This document shows positions 1-6,563 of a stretch of DNA of 17,192 bases, one piece after another. Below the pieces are notes generated by a model. It was given only the letters and a program-made list of their open reading frames with translations, was not told where the DNA came from and searched no databases. The DNA lies in NCBI GenBank assembly GCA_003500165.1, contig DNSZ01000199.1:1-17192 (forward strand), given 5' to 3'. The position numbers were made by a program, and so were the translations under genes. Every line of letters begins with the position of its first letter. Position 1 is the first letter of the stretch. The DNA is from Paracoccaceae bacterium. Its GTDB lineage: Bacteria > Pseudomonadota > Alphaproteobacteria > Rhodobacterales > Rhodobacteraceae.

Positions 1-387
1 CCCGAGCTTGGCTTTGCCATCGAGCTTGGCGAGGTGGTCCTGACCGAATGCGAGACGGTGAACCAGTTCACCGGGTCGCGGACCGAGCCGCCGCAATTCA
101 CCCGCGGCTATGGCCTTGTCTTCGGGCAGACCGAGCGCAAGGCGATCTCGATGGCGCTGGTCGACCGCGCCATGCGCTGGGAAGAACTGGGCGAGGACAA
201 TACCGGCGCGCCGGCGCAGGACGAGGAATTCGTGCTCAGCCATTCCGACAACGTGCAGGCCACGGGCTTTCTCGAACATATCAAGCTGCCGCATTACGTC
301 GATTTCCAATCGGAACTGGAACTGGTGCGCAGGCTGCGCCGCGAGGCCGACGCACAGGCTGCCGCCACGCCGGAGGCCGCGGAATGA
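1..387 (+). CDS. phnI: PhnI, C-P lyase core subunit (C-terminal part)
   Basis: The frame is open from the first base, so only the last 128 residues of a protein usually about 360 residues long are present. The visible part has the conserved C-terminal PhnI features, including the stretch LTECETVNQFTGSR, the FTRGYGLVFGQTERKAISMA region and an LSHSDNVQATGFLEHIKLPHYVDF block. In the known pathway PhnI, helped by PhnG, PhnH and PhnL, displaces adenine from ATP with a phosphonate to give ribose 1-phosphonate 5-triphosphate; it is a structural subunit of the PhnGHIJ complex in the cytoplasm. phnG and phnH would be expected upstream, outside the window. The stop codon overlaps the next start in an ATGA, which suggests translational coupling. 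The identification is firm. Confidence 0.95.
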   Translation, partial: PELGFAIELGEVVLTECETVNQFTGSRTEPPQFTRGYGLVFGQTERKAISMALVDRAMRWEELGEDNTGAPAQDEEFVLSHSDNVQATGFLEHIKLPHYVDFQSELELVRRLRREADAQAAATPEAAE

Positions 388-983
388 GCGTCGACACGGT
401 CGTCTTCGACATTGGCGGCGTGCTTGTCCACTGGGACCCGGTCCTGGCCTGGAAAGAAGAGCTGGGCGCCGATGGCGCCCGCGCCTTTCTAGCCCGGATC
501 GGGTTCGACAAGCTCAACCTTGCCTGTGACGCCGGGGCCAGTTTCGCCGTCGCGGCAAGCTCCATCGCGGACCCCGAGGATGCGGAGCGCCTGGCGCACT
601 ACGTCGCCCGCTACAGCCTGACCGTGCCGCACAAGCTGGCCGGCACCTGGGAGGCGCTCTATGACCTCAAGGCACGCGGCGTGTCCGTGCATGCCATCAC
701 CAACTGGTCGGCCGACACATGGCCGGAGGGGCTGAAGGCCCATCCGGAACTGGCCGAGGTGTTCGGCATCACCATCGTTTCCGGCGAGGTGGGCATCGTC
801 AAGCCGTCCACCGCGATCTTCCGCCTGCTGGCAGAGCGCGCCGGCGTTGCGCCGGAGCGCTGCGTGTTCATCGACGACGGGCTGCACAACTGCATCGCTG
901 CGCGCGCTGCCGGCATGGACTCGATCCATTTCACCGGGGCCGAGGCCCTGCGCACCGCGCTGACGGAACGGGGGCTGACGTGA
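384..983 (+). CDS. HAD-family hydrolase (YihX-like) inside the C-P lyase operon
   Basis: This 199-residue protein has all four HAD motifs: the nucleophile loop VVFDIGGVLVHWD with Asp9, motif II ITNWS with Thr106, motif III Lys140 in GIVKPSTAIF, and motif IV VFIDDGLHN with Asp164 and Asp165. The residue two after the nucleophile is Gly11 rather than the usual Asp, the DxG form seen in YihX-type sugar-phosphate phosphatases; with the WPEGL and motif III/IV context this points to that subgroup. The start is the ATG sharing ATGA with the phnI stop, and the stop shares GTGA with the phnJ start, so it is embedded between two core lyase genes. It probably acts on a phosphorylated ribose intermediate or related metabolite, but the substrate cannot be read from sequence. 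It is not part of the classical E. coli phn set. Confidence 0.88.
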   Translation: MSVDTVVFDIGGVLVHWDPVLAWKEELGADGARAFLARIGFDKLNLACDAGASFAVAASSIADPEDAERLAHYVARYSLTVPHKLAGTWEALYDLKARGVSVHAITNWSADTWPEGLKAHPELAEVFGITIVSGEVGIVKPSTAIFRLLAERAGVAPERCVFIDDGLHNCIAARAAGMDSIHFTGAEALRTALTERGLT

Positions 984-1828
984 CCGACGAGGCCTACAAC
1001 TTCGCCTATCTCGACGAGCAAACCAAGCGGATGGTCCGCCGCGCGATCCTGAAAGGGGTCGCCGTGCCGGGCTATCAGGTGCCGTTCGCCAGCCGCGAGA
1101 TGCCGATGCCCTATGGCTGGGGCACCGGCGGCGTGCAGGTCTCGGCCGCCTGCCTGACGCCGGAGGACATCTTCAAGGTCATCGACCAGGGTGCGGACGA
1201 CACCACCAATGCGGTCTCGATCCGGAAATTCTTCGAAAAGACGGCTGGGGTGGCCGTGACCGAAAAGACCACCGCGGCGACCATCATCCAGACCCGCCAC
1301 CGTATCCCGGAAACCCCGCTGACCGAGGGGCAGATCCTGGTCTACCAGGTGCCGATTCCGGAACCGCTCCGGTTCCTTGAGCCGCGCGAGACCGAGACCC
1401 GCAAGATGCACAGCTTGGAAGAATACGGGCTGATGCATGTGAAGCTTTACGAGGACATCGCGCGGCATGGCGAGATCGCCACCGCCTACGCCTATCCGGT
1501 CAAGGTCGAGGGGCGATATGTCATGGACCCGTCGCCGATCCCGAAATTCGACAATCCGCGCCTCGTGTCGGCTGCGATCCAGCTGTTTGGCGCCGGCCGG
1601 GAGCAGCGCATCTATGCGGTGCCGCCCTACACGCAGGTCGTATCGCTGGACTTCGAGGACTATCCGTTCGACCCCTCGAAGGCACCGCATCCCTGCGCGC
1701 TCTGCGGGGCGGAGGACAGCTATCTCGACGAGGTGATCACCGATGATGCCGGCGGGCGGATGTTCGTCTGCTCCGACACGGATTACTGCACGCAGCGCCG
1801 CGCGCAGCAGGACGGAGCGGCCGCATGA
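980..1828 (+). CDS. phnJ: PhnJ, radical SAM C-P lyase
   Basis: PhnJ cleaves the carbon-phosphorus bond of ribose 1-phosphonate 5-phosphate, releasing the alkane and forming 5-phosphoribosyl 1,2-cyclic phosphate. The 282-residue product is collinear with the 281-residue E. coli protein. It keeps the unusual C-terminal cysteine set C239-x2-C242-x21-C264-x5-C270, the same spacing as E. coli C241, C244, C266 (iron-sulfur ligands) and C272 (thiyl radical site). Gly31 in VPGYQVPF matches the glycyl radical Gly32. The DQGADDTTNAVSIR and DPSPIPKFDNP blocks are also intact. I chose the GTG at 980, which overlaps the HAD stop by four bases, because it gives the family length and an N-terminus aligning with the YNFAYLDEQTKRM motif. 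All catalytic residues I can check are present, so it should be functional. Confidence 0.97.
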   Translation: MTDEAYNFAYLDEQTKRMVRRAILKGVAVPGYQVPFASREMPMPYGWGTGGVQVSAACLTPEDIFKVIDQGADDTTNAVSIRKFFEKTAGVAVTEKTTAATIIQTRHRIPETPLTEGQILVYQVPIPEPLRFLEPRETETRKMHSLEEYGLMHVKLYEDIARHGEIATAYAYPVKVEGRYVMDPSPIPKFDNPRLVSAAIQLFGAGREQRIYAVPPYTQVVSLDFEDYPFDPSKAPHPCALCGAEDSYLDEVITDDAGGRMFVCSDTDYCTQRRAQQDGAAA

Positions 1829-2595
1829 CCCCGCTTCTGCGTGTCGAGAACCTGACCAGGAGTTTTGGCGGCCGGATCGGCTGTGCCGATGTGTCCTTCG
1901 ATCTCTACCCAGGCGAGGTTCTGGGCATCGTCGGCGAAAGCGGCTCTGGCAAATCGACGCTTCTGAACTGCATGGCCGGTCATCTGGCCCCCGACAGCGG
2001 CAAGGTGATCTTCGACACCCGCGCCGACGGTCCGACGGACACGCTGACGATGTCCGAGCCGGAGCGGCGGATGCTCAGCCGCACGGACTGGGCCTTTGTG
2101 CATCAGAACCCGCGCGACGGGCTCAGGATGCGGATCAGCGCAGGCGGCAATGTGGGCGAGCGGCTGATGGCCGTGGGCGCGCGCCGTTACGGCACGATCC
2201 GTTCCAGGGCGCTCGATTGGCTGGAGCGGGTGGAGATCTCCGACGACCGGATCGACGACCGCCCGGCGGCGTTTTCGGGGGGCATGCAGCAGCGCCTGCA
2301 GATCGCCCGCAACCTGGTGACCGGGCCGCGGCTGGTGTTCATGGACGAACCCACCGGCGGCCTTGATGTCAGCGTGCAGGCGCGGCTTCTGGACCTGATC
2401 CGGGGGCTTGTGCGGCGCATGGGCCTGTCGGCGATCGTGGTCACCCACGACCTGGCCGTTGTCCGCCTGCTGGCCGACCGGCTCATGGTGATGAAGGACG
2501 GCCATGTGATCGAGAGCGGCCTGACCGATCAGGTGCTCGACGATCCGCAGGCGCCCTACACGCAGCTTCTCGTCAGTTCCGTTCTGCAGGTCTGA
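1825..2595 (+). CDS. phnK: PhnK, ABC-type ATPase of the C-P lyase complex
   Basis: This 256-residue ABC ATPase has Walker A GESGSGKST at residues 37-45, the signature FSGGMQQR at 150-157 and Walker B LVFMDEP at 170-176, followed by an H-loop in VVTHDLAVV. Family members are about 250 residues and associate with the PhnGHIJ core through PhnJ rather than with a membrane permease. It lies directly after phnJ (ATGA overlap) and before phnL, the standard phnJKL order, which separates it from the transporter ATPase PhnC encoded elsewhere in the window. The role of its ATP hydrolysis is likely to gate or remodel the core complex; that comes from family knowledge. The start is fixed by the overlap with phnJ. 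Confidence 0.95.
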   Translation: MTPLLRVENLTRSFGGRIGCADVSFDLYPGEVLGIVGESGSGKSTLLNCMAGHLAPDSGKVIFDTRADGPTDTLTMSEPERRMLSRTDWAFVHQNPRDGLRMRISAGGNVGERLMAVGARRYGTIRSRALDWLERVEISDDRIDDRPAAFSGGMQQRLQIARNLVTGPRLVFMDEPTGGLDVSVQARLLDLIRGLVRRMGLSAIVVTHDLAVVRLLADRLMVMKDGHVIESGLTDQVLDDPQAPYTQLLVSSVLQV

Positions 2596-2603
2596 GGCCC
2601 GCC

Positions 2604-3284
2604 ATGATCAGTGTCGACAACCTGTCCAAGACCTTCACGCTGCACAATCAGGGCGGCCAGGTGATCCCGGTGATCGCCGGGGCGACCTTCTCGGTGGCGC
2701 CCGGCGAATGCGTGGCGCTGACCGGGGAAAGCGGTGCGGGCAAATCCACCGTGATGCGGATTCTCTATGGCAACTATCTCGCACAGGGGGGCAGCGTGCG
2801 GATCGGCGATGTGACCCTGACCGAAGCCGAGCCGCGCGAGATCCTTGCCCTGCGGCGCGAGACGCTTGGCTATGTCAGCCAGTTCCTGCGCGTGGTGCCG
2901 CGGGTGCCGACGCTCGATGTGGTGGCCGAACCGCTTCTCGCGCTTGGCGTCGCGGAGGCAGAGGCCTTCGAGCGCGCGCGCGGGTTGCTGACCCGGCTGC
3001 GTATCCCCGAAACACTCTGGACCCTGTCGCCCACCACCTTTTCGGGCGGCGAACAGCAGCGGGTGAACATCGCGCGCGGCTTTGCCCATCGCTATCCCGC
3101 GCTCTTGCTGGATGAGCCGACGGCGAGCCTCGACCCGACCAACCGCGAAACCGTGCTGCGCCTGATCGAAGAGGCCAAATCGGCGGGCGTCGCGATTGTG
3201 GGCATTTTTCACGACAAGGGCGCGCGGGACCGCGTGGCGGATCGGGAGATCGACGTCTCCTCCTTCGCGCGGGCGGTGGCATGA
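2604..3284 (+). CDS. phnL: PhnL, ABC-type ATPase of C-P lyase
   Basis: This 226-residue ABC ATPase has Walker A GESGAGKST at 41-49, signature FSGGEQQR at 146-153 and Walker B ALLLDEP with Glu171. The N-terminal pattern (LSKTFTLHNQGG) and the VSQFLRVVPRVPTLDVVAEPL stretch are typical of PhnL. PhnL supports the PhnI-dependent formation of the ribose triphosphate phosphonate and also binds the core complex. An 8-base gap separates it from phnK, the only non-overlapping junction in this plus-strand run, with just a weak GAGG-like element before the ATG. Its stop overlaps the phnN start by four bases. Length and order match the family. Confidence 0.95.
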   Translation: MISVDNLSKTFTLHNQGGQVIPVIAGATFSVAPGECVALTGESGAGKSTVMRILYGNYLAQGGSVRIGDVTLTEAEPREILALRRETLGYVSQFLRVVPRVPTLDVVAEPLLALGVAEAEAFERARGLLTRLRIPETLWTLSPTTFSGGEQQRVNIARGFAHRYPALLLDEPTASLDPTNRETVLRLIEEAKSAGVAIVGIFHDKGARDRVADREIDVSSFARAVA

Positions 3285-3823
3285 GCGGGCGGTTCATTGC
3301 CGTCGTCGGGCCGTCGGGCGCGGGCAAGGACAGCCTGATCGAGGCGCTCTGCCGCCGCCACCCGGAAATCCTGCGCGCGCGCCGGGTGATCACCCGCGAC
3401 CCCGAGGCCGGCGGCGAAGACCATGAGGCGGTCAGCCCGGCGCGCTTCGCCGCGCGGGCGGCGGCGGGCGATTTCGCACTCCATTGGCAGGCGCATGGCT
3501 TGCGCTACGCCATCCCGGCAACCGTCACGCAGGCGCTGCGGACCGGGCAGGATGTGATCGCGAACCTGTCGCGTGCCGTGCTGCCAAGGGCCGATCAGGT
3601 GTTCGAGAACTTGCGCGTGCTGCATGTCACGGCGCGGCCCGAGGTGCTGGCGGCGCGGTTGCGGGGCCGCGGCCGGGAAAACCCGGCCGAGGTCGTGCGG
3701 CGCCTGTCGCGGCCGGCGCCCGCCCTGCCAGCGGGGCTCGACATCGTCCGCATCGACAACTCCGGTGCGCTGGACCGGGTGGTCGACGCCGCCTGTGCCG
3801 CGCTTTACCCGGTCAACGCATAG
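3281..3823 (+). CDS. phnN: PhnN, ribose 1,5-bisphosphate phosphokinase
   Basis: PhnN phosphorylates ribose 1,5-bisphosphate with ATP to give PRPP, returning the ribose from C-P lyase to nucleotide metabolism. The 180-residue product is close to E. coli PhnN (185). It has a guanylate-kinase-like P-loop GPSGAGKDSL starting at residue 10, the RRVITRD motif, an FALHWQAHGLRYAIP segment and the LHVTARPEVLAARLRGRGRE lid region. It starts in an ATGA overlap with phnL. The end overlaps the convergent DUF1045 gene by 19 bases, so the last six codons are read on both strands. The identification is firm. Confidence 0.94.
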   Translation: MSGRFIAVVGPSGAGKDSLIEALCRRHPEILRARRVITRDPEAGGEDHEAVSPARFAARAAAGDFALHWQAHGLRYAIPATVTQALRTGQDVIANLSRAVLPRADQVFENLRVLHVTARPEVLAARLRGRGRENPAEVVRRLSRPAPALPAGLDIVRIDNSGALDRVVDAACAALYPVNA

Positions 3824-4491
3824 CGGTGGATCAGGTGGAACATGCCGTCCTGATCCTCGCCCATCAGGGCCAGATCGCGGATCGCCAGCGGCTGCCCGAG
3901 GAAACGGGCGAAGTGGTTGCGCAGCGCGGCTTCGGTTGTGTCAAGATGCACGCTGTCCAATCCGCCGGTGAGGGTTATGTGAAACCGGAACTCCGCCATG
4001 ACATAGGGGTAGCCCCAGCGGTGCAGCAGCGCCTCCTGCCGGTCCGTCAGGCCGGGCTTGCGGCGCGCGGCCAGCTCGGCCTCGGTCAGGGCCGCGCGGA
4101 ACGGCTCGAACGCCGCGACCGTGGCGGCGGCCAGATCGGCCAGCGCCGCGTCGGGCGCCTCCGGGACCAGCGCCAGAAACCGGCCAAGCCGCCGCAGGGC
4201 AAGGGCCGGGATGGTGACCGCAGGTCGCCGGGCGCAGAACGCGGCCAGGGCCTTGCCCAGCGCCCCGGCATCGGTGCCGTGCGCCAGTCGGAATGGCGGC
4301 TTGATCGTGCCGTGGATGCCGTATTTGCGCGGGGTTGCCGTCAGGACACCGGGCGCATCGGGCAACCCGTCCACCTCCGGCTGGGACATGGGCTGGCCGG
4401 TGGCACTGTTCCATCCAAGCCAGGCGGATCCCGCCTGAAACAGATCGCCCGTCGGCACCATGTAGATGCCATGTCTTCGAAACCGGGTCAT
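3805..4491 (-). CDS. DUF1045 / 2H phosphoesterase-like phosphonate operon protein
   Basis: This 228-residue protein belongs to the DUF1045 family, usually found in phn operons. It carries two HxT motifs typical of 2H phosphoesterases: His60-Gly-Thr62 in YGIHGTIKPPF and His171-Ile-Thr173 in FRFHITLTGG. This fold hydrolyses cyclic or linear phosphodiesters in other families. Because PhnJ makes a 1,2-cyclic phosphate and no PhnP is seen here, opening that ring is the most economical guess; this is inference. The start is well supported by GGAGG (bases 4497-4501 on the opposite strand) five bases before the ATG, and the MTRFRRHGIYMVP...GSAWLGWN N-terminus fits the family. It lies antisense to its neighbours, overlapping the end of phnN by 19 bases and starting 26 bases from the phnM1 start. 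Confidence 0.9.
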   Translation of the reverse strand: MTRFRRHGIYMVPTGDLFQAGSAWLGWNSATGQPMSQPEVDGLPDAPGVLTATPRKYGIHGTIKPPFRLAHGTDAGALGKALAAFCARRPAVTIPALALRRLGRFLALVPEAPDAALADLAAATVAAFEPFRAALTEAELAARRKPGLTDRQEALLHRWGYPYVMAEFRFHITLTGGLDSVHLDTTEAALRNHFARFLGQPLAIRDLALMGEDQDGMFHLIHRYALTG

Positions 4492-4496
4492 TCCGA

Positions 4497-4501
4497 CCTC
4501 C
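4497..4501 (-). promoter_or_regulatory. Ribosome binding site of the DUF1045 gene
   Basis: CCTCC on the plus strand reads GGAGG on the minus strand, five bases before the ATG at 4491. It fixes the start of the DUF1045 gene and occupies much of the 26-base divergent gap. That leaves no room for a separate promoter there, so promoters for both flanking genes must lie inside neighbouring coding sequence or further away. Confidence 0.7.
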
Positions 4502-4517
4502 GGCGTGCTGACCGACC

Positions 4518-5684
4518 ATGGCCAAGGACCAGACCCCGATGCCCGAAACCGTGACGCTTGCCAATGCGCGCCTGATCCTGCCGGGGGGGCTCGTCGACGG
4601 GCGGCTGAGTTTTGCGGGCGGGGAGATCGTCGATATTTCGCCCGGCACCCACATGCCCGCCGGTGCGATCGATTGCGAGGGCGACATGCTGTCGCCCGGT
4701 CTGGTGGAGCTGCACACCGACAACCTCGAGCGGCACATCCGGCCGCGCCCTTCGGCCCATTGGCCGCACAAACCCGCCATCGTGGCCCATGACGCGGAGC
4801 TTGCCGCCTGCGGGATCACCACCGTGTTCGATGCCATCCGGGTGGGATCGACCGAGGGCAAGGGCGGGATCGGCTGGTCGCGCTATGCCCGCGATCTGGC
4901 CGACGAGGTGCTGGCGATGCGCGCCAGCGGCGCCCTGAAGATCAGCCACCATCTGCATCTGCGGGCCGAGGTCTGCTCGCATTCGCTGATCGAGGAGCTG
5001 GCACAGTTCGGACCCGAGGATCGGGTCGGGATCGTGTCGATCATGGACCACACGCCCGGGCAGCGGCAATTCGCGGATATCGGCCAATATGCGACCTACA
5101 TGAAGGGCAAGCACGGCCTGAGCAACGAGGTGTTCGACGCCCATGTCGCGACCCGCCAGGCCCTGGGAGAGCGGGTTCGGGACACACACGAGATGGCCGC
5201 CGTCGAGGCCGCGCAGCGCTTTGGGGCCGTGCTGGCGAGCCATGATGACACCACGCTCGGCCATGTGGTGCGCTCGGCGGCGCATGGAATCAGGCTGGCG
5301 GAATTCCCGACCACCGAGGAGGCGGCGCGCGCCTGCCACCAGCACGCCATTGCGGTGATGATGGGGGCGCCGAACCTTGTGCGGGGCGGGTCACATTCCG
5401 GCAATGTCTCGGCCGGCGATCTGGCGAGAGCGGGTCTGCTCGATGTGGTGTCGTCCGACTATGTCCCGGCGGCGCTGCTCTATTCGGCGGTGCTCCTCGG
5501 GGATATCTGGGGCGACCTGGCGCGGGCGATGGCCACGGTCACCAGTGCGCCCGCGCACGCCGCCGGGTTGATCGACCGGGGGCAGCTGGCCGAGGGCCTG
5601 CGCGCCGATCTGCTGCGGTTCCGGCTGGTCGATGGGGTGCCGGTGCTGCGCGGGGTCTGGAGCGCCGGCAACCGCGTCGCGTAA
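4518..5684 (+). CDS. phnM: PhnM copy 1, ribose 1-phosphonate 5-triphosphate diphosphatase
   Basis: PhnM is an amidohydrolase-fold metal enzyme that removes pyrophosphate from ribose 1-phosphonate 5-triphosphate, making the PhnJ substrate. The 388-residue product retains the metal motif ELHTDNLERH (His66, Asp68), SIMDHTPGQRQF, ASHDDTTLGHV, LAEFPTT, MGAPNLVRGGSHSGN and SSDYVP. It is closer to E. coli PhnM in these blocks than the second copy, so it is the likely core-pathway enzyme. The ATG at 4518 has no clear ribosome site; an in-frame ATG at 4539 has AAGGA at 4524-4528, ten bases before it, and gives a more typical N-terminus, so the true start may be 4539. The gene lies beyond the antisense DUF1045 gene, so it may be reached by readthrough from phnN. 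Confidence 0.95.
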   Translation: MAKDQTPMPETVTLANARLILPGGLVDGRLSFAGGEIVDISPGTHMPAGAIDCEGDMLSPGLVELHTDNLERHIRPRPSAHWPHKPAIVAHDAELAACGITTVFDAIRVGSTEGKGGIGWSRYARDLADEVLAMRASGALKISHHLHLRAEVCSHSLIEELAQFGPEDRVGIVSIMDHTPGQRQFADIGQYATYMKGKHGLSNEVFDAHVATRQALGERVRDTHEMAAVEAAQRFGAVLASHDDTTLGHVVRSAAHGIRLAEFPTTEEAARACHQHAIAVMMGAPNLVRGGSHSGNVSAGDLARAGLLDVVSSDYVPAALLYSAVLLGDIWGDLARAMATVTSAPAHAAGLIDRGQLAEGLRADLLRFRLVDGVPVLRGVWSAGNRVA

Positions 5685-5726
5685 TACCAAGCTGCAATGA
5701 ATCACGCGCATTGCAGCTTGGCATTA
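5682..5726. terminator. Inverted repeat spanning two convergent stop codons
   Basis: The arms are 5682-5699 and 5709-5726, 18 bases each with one mismatch, around a 9-base loop. The core arm CCAAGCTGCAATG is a perfect 13-bp match to its partner. The left arm begins with the TAA of phnM1 and the right arm ends with the TAA (complement) of the TIM-barrel gene, so the structure runs exactly from stop to stop. It would form the same hairpin in both transcripts. No long U-tract follows on either side, so it is not a textbook intrinsic terminator. It could be a bidirectional terminator, a 3'-end stabiliser or one copy of a dispersed intergenic palindrome. Confidence 0.75.
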
Positions 5727-6563
5727 GCAGGCAAGGCCTTCACGCTCCAGAAAGGCCATGGCGGCCGGTATATCGGCGGCATGGCGCAGTTCGAGAACAA
5801 GATGCGGGCGCTGCGGAAGCGCGGCGATGGCGCGAAAGACAGCGTGCCAGTTTACCGTGCCGCGGCCCGGCGGCCAGTGGCGGTCGGCAAAGCCGTCGGC
5901 GTCCTGAAGATGCACATGGGCAAGCATCGGGCCTGCATCGGAAACGAAGTAATCCACCGGCGGTGCGCCGGTTGCGGCATGGGCGTAGTGGGCATGGCCG
6001 GTGTCGATCGACAGCTGCACCCGGTCCGAGCCGAAGCTCGCGGCAAGCGCGCGGCGCCAGCCCGGCGCTATGTCCTCGATGTTCTCGATCACCAGCGTCA
6101 CGCCATGGGTCTCGGCCAGCGCCACGGCCTTTGCAAGATTCGCCTGCACGCGCGCGATCGTCTCCTCGGCTGCGGATGGCGCATTCCCGACCCGCGGATT
6201 GTCTCCGAAATTGTACCAATCCCATGTCTTGTAGGGGGAATGGACCACCATTTGCGTGGCCCCAAGCGCCGCCGCGGCCGCCACCGCGGTGACCATCCGG
6301 CGCGACAGGATCGGGGCCAGTTCCGGGTCCCTTATGTCAAGCGGCAGGTCGTAGAACGGACCGTGGATTCCAAGGCGGCCGTCGAATCCGTCAAGCAGCC
6401 GCCTTGCCTTGGCGACGGTCGCGCGCCAATCGCCAAGCAACAGGTCAGGTTCCAGGAAATCCTGCACCTCCAGGTCGCGCTGCCCCTCGATCAACCAGCG
6501 GCGATAGGTGGGCAAATCCTCGATCATCAGGGCGGCGCCAACTTTCAGGGGAAGATCGGTCAT
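5724..6563 (-). CDS. TIM-barrel sugar phosphate isomerase/epimerase-like protein
   Basis: This 279-residue protein has the xylose-isomerase-like TIM-barrel (AP endonuclease family 2) pattern. Likely metal ligands are Glu160 in LVIENIED, Asp187 and His190 in LSIDTGHAHYAH, His216 in AHVHLQDADG and Glu258 in LVLEL, with IHGPF near residue 67 and a DRHWPPGRGTVNW loop near 228-239. Such proteins isomerise or epimerise sugars and sugar phosphates, though some cleave DNA at abasic sites. The ATG shares one base with the stop of phnM2 (TGATG), so the two are translationally coupled. The pairing suggests a job on a ribose-derived phosphonate intermediate, but the reaction is unknown. The stop lies within the palindrome shared with phnM1. 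Confidence 0.85.
   Translation of the reverse strand: MTDLPLKVGAALMIEDLPTYRRWLIEGQRDLEVQDFLEPDLLLGDWRATVAKARRLLDGFDGRLGIHGPFYDLPLDIRDPELAPILSRRMVTAVAAAAALGATQMVVHSPYKTWDWYNFGDNPRVGNAPSAAEETIARVQANLAKAVALAETHGVTLVIENIEDIAPGWRRALAASFGSDRVQLSIDTGHAHYAHAATGAPPVDYFVSDAGPMLAHVHLQDADGFADRHWPPGRGTVNWHAVFRAIAALPQRPHLVLELRHAADIPAAMAFLEREGLAC

Noticed and set aside
3484..4554. Plus-strand frame of 356 codons across the phnN end and the DUF1045 gene
   Set aside because: It crosses two well-supported genes in other frames and shows no recognisable domain.
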